A DNA stretch of 64,000 nt, from positions 1 to 64,000 of the forward strand of contig JBCCXA010000015.1 of assembly GCA_039192515.1 (NCBI GenBank). The letters run 5' to 3'. Shown here piece by piece: positions 59,601 to 64,000 of the stretch (its first letter is position 1; the number at the start of each line of letters is the position of its first letter). Under the pieces are notes generated by a model, which searched no databases, was not told the DNA's origin, and saw nothing but the letters and a program-made list of their open reading frames with translations. The stretch comes from Verrucomicrobiota bacterium. Lineage in GTDB: Bacteria > Verrucomicrobiota > Verrucomicrobiia > Methylacidiphilales > JBCCWR01. The position numbers were made by a program, and so were the translations under genes.

Positions 59601-60294
59601 GTCATTCGATAAGAATGGAAATACCTTCATCCTAACTGCTAATGAAGGCGATGCCAGAGACTATGATGGCTTTAGCGAAGAGGAGCGTGGTAATGATCTA
59701 ACACTAGATCCTACCATTTTCCCTGACGCTGCTGATCTTCAAGAGGACGAGCAGCTGGGACGCATCAATGTTACAACCGCTGCAGGTGACACAGATGGCG
59801 ACGGTGATTTCGATGAAATCCATACATATGGTGCTCGCTCTTTCTCAATCTGGAAAGTTAAGAAGAACGTCGATAAGATTAAGTTACTCTACGACAGTGG
59901 TTCTGAATTTGAATGCATTACCGCATCTCTAATACCTGCAGACTTCAATTCAACTAACGATGAAAACGGTTCTTTTGACAACCGTAGTGATGACAAAGGA
60001 CCAGAACCGGAAGGCATAGCCGTAGGAAAGGTAAATGACCGTAACTATGCTTTCATTGGTCTAGAAAGAGTTGGTGGGATCATGGTTTATGACATCACCA
60101 AGCATAAGAATCCCGTGTTTGTTCAATACATTAACACTCGTGATTTCAATGGAGATGCCGAGGCTGGCACTGCTGGCGATCTCGCCCCCGAAGGAATAGA
60201 ATTTATTCCAGCTACTGACAGCCCAACTGGCACGCCTCTTCTTGTGGTGGCTTACGAGGTCAGTGGAACTGTTGCTATTTTTGAAATTCAATAA
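56635..60294 (+). CDS. Secreted 5'-nucleotidase with choice-of-anchor I-type domain
   Basis: A protein of about 1,219 residues. A signal peptide (to about PAFA) is followed by a metallophosphatase domain (LQILHASDLEGG, LSAGDNYIPGPFF, ALGNHEFDAG), then the 5'-nucleotidase C-terminal domain (NGGGIRAEIGS, LRFNNTLKLVTL). From about residue 700 there is a beta-propeller-like part matching choice-of-anchor I proteins (VKIGSYATGIFDEGAAEITAFD, VLVANEGEPTDDY, TANEGDARDYDGF). It should release phosphate from nucleotides outside the inner membrane. A GTG at 56620 is an alternative start. The upstream Pho-box-like site and the terminator at 60320 support a single-gene, phosphate-regulated unit. Confidence 0.85.
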   Translation: MTKYLIKNLRILTGAFIALLTTGLEPAFAQTTLQILHASDLEGGVDAVKDAPNFAAVVESLETDATTHGYDSIILSAGDNYIPGPFFGAAGDRSLRDIFQTVYQNFFDERALTNVRESPGRADITIMNLIGFDASALGNHEFDAGTSTIESIIGSDIRGATLGDVRWLGAQFPYLSSNLDFSGDGELSDLFTTDVLESTEFISTPSDLTAATNTPKLAPATIIVRGAENYGVIGVTTPLLATISSPGLTTILEPGAGTNDMAALASIVQPVVDAMTSAGINKIIVVSHLQQIALEKELLGLLENVDIIIAGGSDTLQADGTDILRSGDVADETYPYIGSDKNGTPGAIVSTDGEYSYVGRLVVDFDATGVIDPLSIDPIVNGAYATDDSGVISLWGDLVAPFTPGTKGAAVKVVADAVAAVVNAKDGIVYGKTAVFIEGRRNFVRTEETNMGNLTADANLTKAQSIDPSVLLSFKNGGGIRAEIGSIDGTTGELLPTEANPSAGKLAGDISQLDIENTLRFNNTLKLVTLPAQSLIDILEHGVADSHPGNTPGRFPQISGLSFSFDPLAPVGRRVVTAAIKDLEGNTLDVLLEDGILQGDPTRPIRLVTLNFLVDFMGDGYDFLTTGTDIIDLIDSLGVVGEQQALAEYLIANYSVEPFDIAETAVGQDSRIQNLLFRSDSVAWPPVVPKKSAIQLVKIGSYATGIFDEGAAEITAFDAASQRTFVVNANSATVDILDMSDVTSPTPIGQIDIQALFGSEDVETSPNSVAVSYGLVAVAVQRNATDELETPLKGIVAFFDVDGNLLTTAIAGFLPDMITFTPDSRYVLVANEGEPTDDYSIDPEGSVSILLMRPTYFSLLINRWLERFGRPSRPIRSPFVRTASFDAFNDSEKKLRKDGVRIFGPGASVAQDLEPEYITVSGDSKTAFVALQENNALAIIDIPSATVKSIDAFGLKDWNQSALDPSNRDDTINIQPWPVLGMYQPDAIASFDKNGNTFILTANEGDARDYDGFSEEERGNDLTLDPTIFPDAADLQEDEQLGRINVTTAAGDTDGDGDFDEIHTYGARSFSIWKVKKNVDKIKLLYDSGSEFECITASLIPADFNSTNDENGSFDNRSDDKGPEPEGIAVGKVNDRNYAFIGLERVGGIMVYDITKHKNPVFVQYINTRDFNGDAEAGTAGDLAPEGIEFIPATDSPTGTPLLVVAYEVSGTVAIFEIQ

Positions 60295-60319
60295 ATTCTA
60301 ATTGTTGATTGATATTTGA

Positions 60320-60347
60320 GGGGCCTGCCTAGTGCAGGCCTCTTTTT
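60320..60347 (+). terminator. Intrinsic terminator after the nucleotidase gene
   Basis: The arms GGGGCCTGC and GCAGGCCTC form a nine-pair stem with one G-T pair and the five-base loop CTAGT, followed directly by TTTTT. It lies 25 bases after the nucleotidase stop codon and just before the convergent lipoprotein gene. Confidence 0.85.
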
Positions 60348-60358
60348 ATATTACAAAG

Positions 60359-60964
60359 TTACTTTTTGTCGGCATTATTGAGAATAAAGTTACGGACTTC
60401 TCTAGATGTCCTTTCCCAGTCGGACGTAAGACCTGTCGAATTTGCTGCAGCAAATATTGGAGCTGTTAACAATCCACCAGCAATAAGCCCGGGTTGCGCA
60501 TTAGAACCACCTGTCGTTCTAAAGGATACAGCTGGCTTGGTCTTGGATTTCGCAAGATTGTAAATTTTCACAAGTGCTTCAACTTTTGTTCCACCAGCAC
60601 CAAACCCTATACCCATGCGCAATGCACGACTTCCCTGGTTAATTTTTTTAAATTCACCCTTTACTAGCATACCAGAGCCAGGCAACGACTTTGGTGTGTT
60701 AGATGTAGGAGCAATCTCACGAAAACGCTCAACCATCATAAATTGTAATTCGGCACTAGCATTCTTTTTAAAATCAGATAACTCGCTCCCACTGCGATCT
60801 ACATCCCAAATTCCTTTTGCTGTATCAAATTGGCTGACATAGATCTTTTTTGGATACTCGAGTTGCGAATAATACTCGACTGTTTTGTCGTCAACTTTTA
60901 CAGAAGCACAACTGGATATGAGAAGTACCCCGGTTAGGAATAAAAAAGTATTTTTTATTTTCAT
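60359..60964 (-). CDS. Lipoprotein, DUF4410-like
   Basis: A 201-residue lipoprotein with lipobox LISSC (Cys19). The mature domain resembles DUF4410: KIYVSQFDTAKGIWDVDRSG, then LVKGEFKKINQGSRALRMGIGFGAGGTKVEALVKIYN. A hydrophobic glycine/alanine segment follows near the C-terminus (GLIAGGLLTAPIFAAANS). Such proteins are outer-membrane or periplasmic lipoproteins of unknown role. It is convergent with the nucleotidase gene and divergent from the DHPS-like gene. Confidence 0.75.
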   Translation of the reverse strand: MKIKNTFLFLTGVLLISSCASVKVDDKTVEYYSQLEYPKKIYVSQFDTAKGIWDVDRSGSELSDFKKNASAELQFMMVERFREIAPTSNTPKSLPGSGMLVKGEFKKINQGSRALRMGIGFGAGGTKVEALVKIYNLAKSKTKPAVSFRTTGGSNAQPGLIAGGLLTAPIFAAANSTGLTSDWERTSREVRNFILNNADKK

Positions 60965-61050
60965 AAACTTGCAATTTTTCGATTAACCATTAAACAAGAG
61001 TCTCGTTTCTTGAAGTGCCAGGCTCATTGATTAGTATCTGATTGACATAT

Positions 61051-61102
61051 TTAGTTAAAAATTAGTTAAAGGCAAATTTTTAGCGTTATATATTTAGTTA
61101 AA
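61051..61102. promoter_or_regulatory. Direct repeats TTAGTTAAA in a divergent promoter
   Basis: The 9-mer TTAGTTAAA occurs at 61051-61059, 61062-61070 and 61094-61102 in the gap between the lipoprotein and DHPS-like genes. The first two are 11 bases apart and the third 32 bases further, near whole turns of the helix. This suggests an operator, but the region is AT-rich and chance is possible. Confidence 0.35.
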
Positions 61103-61177
61103 TTTTTGATATTCATTAAATCCAGGTAGATATAAACACCTATTGTAATCACATGTTAAATTTAGAATAAAATACCG

Positions 61178-62062
61178 ATGTTAGTACTTGAGAATTTGGC
61201 CGAGCTAGTTGGCAAATACAGCGAAGATTTAAAGTCAGAAGTTGCCAGTTTTAAAATCAGGCAGCAATCATTTGACGCTTCTAAGACCCAAATGATGGGC
61301 GTAGTTAATCTCTCTGCAGATTCCTGGTACCGTGAGAGTGTCTGCCTCTCAATAGATCAAGCGATCCAGAGAGGAAAAAGACTAGCTATTGAAGGAGCTT
61401 TAATCATAGATGTAGGGGCAGAGTCCACCATCCTAAATGCAGAAAGAGTTAGCTCTGAAGCTCAATCGTCCCAACTGGTTCCAGTGATACAAGAATTAAA
61501 TGAAGCAGGAATCTTAGTATCTGTAGAAACTTATCACGACGCGGTCACTAAAGCATGTTTAAATTCAGGCGCAGCAGTGCTAAATCTAACTTCCTCAGTG
61601 GGCGATGAATCCCTGTTTAAAACGCTATCTGATTACGAAGCGGGAGTCATCATCTGCTACGTTCAAGGTGAACATGTCCGGTCAGTCAATGATTTCATTC
61701 TCTCGGACGACCACACAGATGTGCTTTACGATTATTTTGCGAAGCAAATTGAATTGGCCACTAAGTGTGGAGTAGAGCGAATATGGATAGATCCTGGCTT
61801 AGGATTTTACTACGCCAATCTACAAGATGGAAAGAAACGTATACAATATCAGATGAAAACTTTTCTAGAAACCTTTCGCCTTCGAAAGCTAGGTTGGCCA
61901 GTATGTCATGCCCTTCCACATGCCTTTGATTTCTTTGGAGAAGAAGTACGCACTGCGGAATCATTCTTTGCTGTATTAGCTCTTTTAGGTAAAACCAATT
62001 TGTTGCGCACTCATGAGGTAGCAAAAGTGAAAGCAGTATTAGAATCTATGGAGTGCTATTAA
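61178..62062 (+). CDS. Divergent dihydropteroate-synthase-like (pterin-binding) protein
   Basis: A 294-residue TIM-barrel protein with the DHPS landmarks in order: MGVVNLSADSW (MGILNVTPDSF in DHPS), IIDVGAEST (DIGGEST), SVETYHDAV (SIDT), VLNLTSS (INDI), IWIDPGLGF (LDPGFGF) and RTHEV (RVHD). Key changes are Asp to Glu at SVET and loss of the SRKS lysine (ALPHAF here), which contacts the pterin and pABA in true DHPS. It may be a pterin-binding paralogue rather than the folate enzyme. An SDR gene begins 32 bases downstream, so the two probably act together. A true folP may exist elsewhere. Confidence 0.72.
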   Translation: MLVLENLAELVGKYSEDLKSEVASFKIRQQSFDASKTQMMGVVNLSADSWYRESVCLSIDQAIQRGKRLAIEGALIIDVGAESTILNAERVSSEAQSSQLVPVIQELNEAGILVSVETYHDAVTKACLNSGAAVLNLTSSVGDESLFKTLSDYEAGVIICYVQGEHVRSVNDFILSDDHTDVLYDYFAKQIELATKCGVERIWIDPGLGFYYANLQDGKKRIQYQMKTFLETFRLRKLGWPVCHALPHAFDFFGEEVRTAESFFAVLALLGKTNLLRTHEVAKVKAVLESMECY

Positions 62063-62094
62063 CGACTAAGATTGGAGTCGAAGGTAAAATTTTT

Positions 62095-62826
62095 ATGGGT
62101 GACCCGAAAAAACAGGTAGCTCTTATCACCGGAGCAGGAGGCGGATTAGGTCGCGCTATCGCAACTGATTTAGCCAAGATTAATTTTGAAATAGGCGTGC
62201 ATTACTACCGCAATAAAGAAGGGGCCTTTATAACAAAAAGAATCCTAGAAGACCTGGGCACTAAGGCCCATGTGCTTGAGGCGGATTTAACAAAGCCTGA
62301 GGAAGCCATTCGCCTTGTTCATGAACTGACCGACAATTTTGGTAGGTTGGATCTACTAGTGAATAACTCTGGCGTCTATCATATGAAAACGCTTTCAGAT
62401 TTAAGTTTTTCCGAATGGCAGGAAGGAATTCATTCCACAGCCACTACGACCTTCCTCATGACCCAAAACTGCCTCCCACTTTTACGCCAGTCTAATAATG
62501 GACGAATCATTAATATTGGAGATTCCAGCTGTGACCGTATCGGTGCACGCAACTTATCCATAAGTTATCACATAGGCAAAACGGGCGTCTTGATGCTAAC
62601 AAAATCATTCGCTCAGGAGGAAGCCAAGCAAGGAGTAACCGTTAATATGGTCTCACCTGGTTGTCTAGAAAATAGTATAGACAACCCAGACCCTACCAAG
62701 ATTCCTGCAGGCAAATTGGGGGCCTTTGAGGATATCACGGAAGCCATTCGTTTCCTGATTAAGCCTGAGGCAGGCTATATTACTGGATCTAATATCATAG
62801 CAAGCGGTGGTTGGAATCTACGCTAG
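62095..62826 (+). CDS. Short-chain dehydrogenase/reductase
   Basis: A protein of about 243 residues with the classical SDR fold: cofactor motif ITGAGGGLGRAIA, NNSGVYHM, the catalytic Ser in INIGDSS and the YHIGK active Tyr-Lys pair. The C-terminal region ends SNIIASGGWNLR. ATG 62095 is chosen because the AAGG sequence precedes it and the N-terminus is standard; a GTG at 62053 would overlap the DHPS-like gene. Pairing with a pterin-binding protein suggests a pteridine reductase (FolM-like) role, but FabG-type reductases look similar. Confidence 0.82.
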   Translation: MGDPKKQVALITGAGGGLGRAIATDLAKINFEIGVHYYRNKEGAFITKRILEDLGTKAHVLEADLTKPEEAIRLVHELTDNFGRLDLLVNNSGVYHMKTLSDLSFSEWQEGIHSTATTTFLMTQNCLPLLRQSNNGRIINIGDSSCDRIGARNLSISYHIGKTGVLMLTKSFAQEEAKQGVTVNMVSPGCLENSIDNPDPTKIPAGKLGAFEDITEAIRFLIKPEAGYITGSNIIASGGWNLR

Positions 62827-62846
62827 TAGCCAATCAAAACATGAAC

Positions 62847-62988
62847 GGATGATGTTATACAAGTTGCACGAGATGCCTAAAAGCTTGAGCTATAAGAAAA
62901 CGAGATTCGACGATGATGTGCCCCAAGGCGAGCACCCTCCAGCAGACTCTATGCTTCTTAGAGCCAAGAACTTGCGCAGATCTTTGAG
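62847..62988 (+). repeat. Dispersed 145-bp element, copy G
   Basis: Copy G follows the SDR gene by 20 bases on the same strand. It reads GGATGATGTTATACAAGTTG, then the shared blocks through GCGCAGATCTTTGAG. The shared frame gives LHEMPKSLSYKKTRFDDDVP and remains open across the element. It is the closest match to copy C. An ORF covering it (62807-63010) is not treated as a gene. Confidence 0.8.
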
Positions 62989-63012
62989 TTTCCACGCCAC
63001 CACTCAGTAAAG

Positions 63013-64000
63013 TCAAACAAGTATAACTGGATCACCATAAAATGTATAGCTAGTTGCATCAACAATTTTAAGATCCAATAGCTGCCCCTTATGGCGCTCA
63101 TCCCCTTCAAAAACGACAATCTTATTGGTGCGGGTGCGTCCTGAAAGCCGCTCTTTTTTTGTTTTACTTGGGCCTTCCACTAATACCTCTACCGTTTCGC
63201 CAATAGCCTCTTGGGCTCGTCGTTGAGCGATTTCTTCCATAACCGCTAAAAGATCTTTATTCCGCTCCATTTTCGTTTCTTCAGCAACCTTTTCATCCAT
63301 GAGCGCTGCAGGCGTATCCTTACGCTCTGAGTAGCGAAAGATAAAAGCATTATCAAACTGCACATCTTCAACCAACTTGCGAGTTTCCAAATAATCTTGT
63401 TCTGTCTCACCAGGAAATCCTACGATTATGTCGGTAGTAATCGCGATGTGAGGACAAACCTCTCGCATTTCATTAACTAATTCTCGATAGCGATTTGCAC
63501 TGTACCCTCTGTGCATTTTTTTGAGCAAACGATCACTTCCAGACTGAAGGGGTAAATGAATATGCTCACACAACTTGCTAAGGTTTCCAAAGGCTTGAAC
63601 AAGATCCTTTTTATACCCGATGGGATGTGGAGAGGTGAATCTGATCCGGTCTAACCCTTCTACTTCTTGTAAAGCATATAAGAGTTGCACAAAAGGCGAA
63701 CGACCCTCTCTGCGTTCAAACTCATTTCTTCCGTAAAGGTTAACAATTTGGCCAAGCAAGGTGACTTCACGCACCCCCTTGGAAACCAACTTTTTTGTTT
63801 CATCTACAATTTCCTGGATAGGCCGAGACCGCTCACTGCCTCTGGTGTATGGAACTATACAAAACGTACATTTCATATTGCACCCCTGCATGATGGAAAC
63901 AAATGCTGTTACTTGAGTATCTTTGTGCGCATGATCTCTTATCATATTCTGAGAACCTGCTTCTGCTTCAATATCAACAATGGCCTTTTGAGACTGGCAA
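63013..64000 (-). CDS. miaB: tRNA 2-methylthioadenosine synthase MiaB (5' end outside window)
   Basis: The frame is open from the right edge to a stop at 63013, about 328 residues; the N-terminal domain lies beyond the window. Visible parts are the radical-SAM motif GCNMKCTFC (within SIMQGCNMKCTFCIVPYTRG), the LLGQIVNLYGR segment, the IRFTSPHPIGYKKDL and HLPLQSGSDRLLKKMHRGY blocks, and a C-terminal TRAM domain (EVLVEGPSKTKKERLSGRT). MiaB adds a methylthio group to i6A37 in tRNAs. The GRTRTNK and HLPLQSGS forms fit MiaB better than RimO or MtaB. Confidence 0.9.
   Translation of the reverse strand, partial: CQSQKAIVDIEAEAGSQNMIRDHAHKDTQVTAFVSIMQGCNMKCTFCIVPYTRGSERSRPIQEIVDETKKLVSKGVREVTLLGQIVNLYGRNEFERREGRSPFVQLLYALQEVEGLDRIRFTSPHPIGYKKDLVQAFGNLSKLCEHIHLPLQSGSDRLLKKMHRGYSANRYRELVNEMREVCPHIAITTDIIVGFPGETEQDYLETRKLVEDVQFDNAFIFRYSERKDTPAALMDEKVAEETKMERNKDLLAVMEEIAQRRAQEAIGETVEVLVEGPSKTKKERLSGRTRTNKIVVFEGDERHKGQLLDLKIVDATSYTFYGDPVILV

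Noticed and set aside
62807..63010. 67-codon ORF after the SDR gene
   Set aside because: It coincides with dispersed repeat copy G; treated as repeat-derived, not as a gene of its own.

Overview
The window looks like chromosome from a Gram-negative bacterium, probably of the Verrucomicrobiota or a near relative in the Planctomycetes-Verrucomicrobia-Chlamydia group. The evidence is a complete Tol-Pal envelope system, lipoproteins with clear lipoboxes, outer-membrane barrel proteins, moderate GC content, and the gene order rplY-pth-rpsF-ssb-rplI. The phylum is an inference from gene content; no rRNA gene is present.

Layout. 1-4.9 kb: end of a secreted protein gene, then a leftward sucrose operon (sucrose-phosphate synthase, a sucrose-phosphatase fused to an (alpha/alpha)6 glycosidase, fructokinase). 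5-7.6 kb: a FAH-family hydrolase and an alginate-export-type porin. 8.1-14.4 kb: a rightward run of a MIF-like tautomerase, an SMR transporter, a small membrane protein, yacG, ruvA, ruvB and carB. 14.4-20.1 kb: a leftward sugar-type cluster (ROK regulator, two Gfo/Idh/MocA oxidoreductases, an Nramp-fold transporter that has lost the metal-binding motifs). 20.4-23.2 kb: an orphan adenine-methyltransferase-like gene, a DciA-like gene, a coiled-coil membrane protein and a rhodanese. 23.2-30.4 kb: leftward alpha-glucan genes (glgA, galT, two GH57 proteins). 30.4-37.4 kb: rnr, pfkA, a VanZ-like gene, ligA, a LysM protein and a GYF-like protein. 38-44.5 kb: a chemoreceptor, then decaying DNA with broken GH26 mannanase and aquaporin genes, an ACT-domain protein, and a probable metal-related pair. 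44.7-49.2 kb: the rplY-pth-rpsF-ssb-rplI operon, tRNA-Met, an HD/OB-fold RNase and a LOG-family protein. 49.2-55.4 kb: tolQ-tolR-tolA-tolB-pal, a proline-rich membrane protein and an AsmA-like protein. 55.5-64 kb: a frameshifted secreted-protein gene, a large secreted 5'-nucleotidase behind a Pho-box-like site, a DUF4410-like lipoprotein, a divergent DHPS-like/SDR pair and the 3' part of miaB.

The carbohydrate genes form two blocks: sucrose made and probably cleaved again in one three-gene operon, and glycogen-type polymer metabolism in the other. Both feed hexose phosphates to the nearby phosphofructokinase.

The main unexplained structure is a family of dispersed elements of about 145 bp. 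I count seven copies (261-420, 18617-18860, 25344-25490, 43843-43984, 48631-48685, 50990-51110, 62847-62988). When oriented by a short shared reading frame (about LNEMRKSLSHKKKRVDEDVP), every copy lies downstream of a gene and on the same strand as that gene. One copy runs in frame into tolB. A second, short palindromic repeat occurs at 7632-7659 and 37766-37793.
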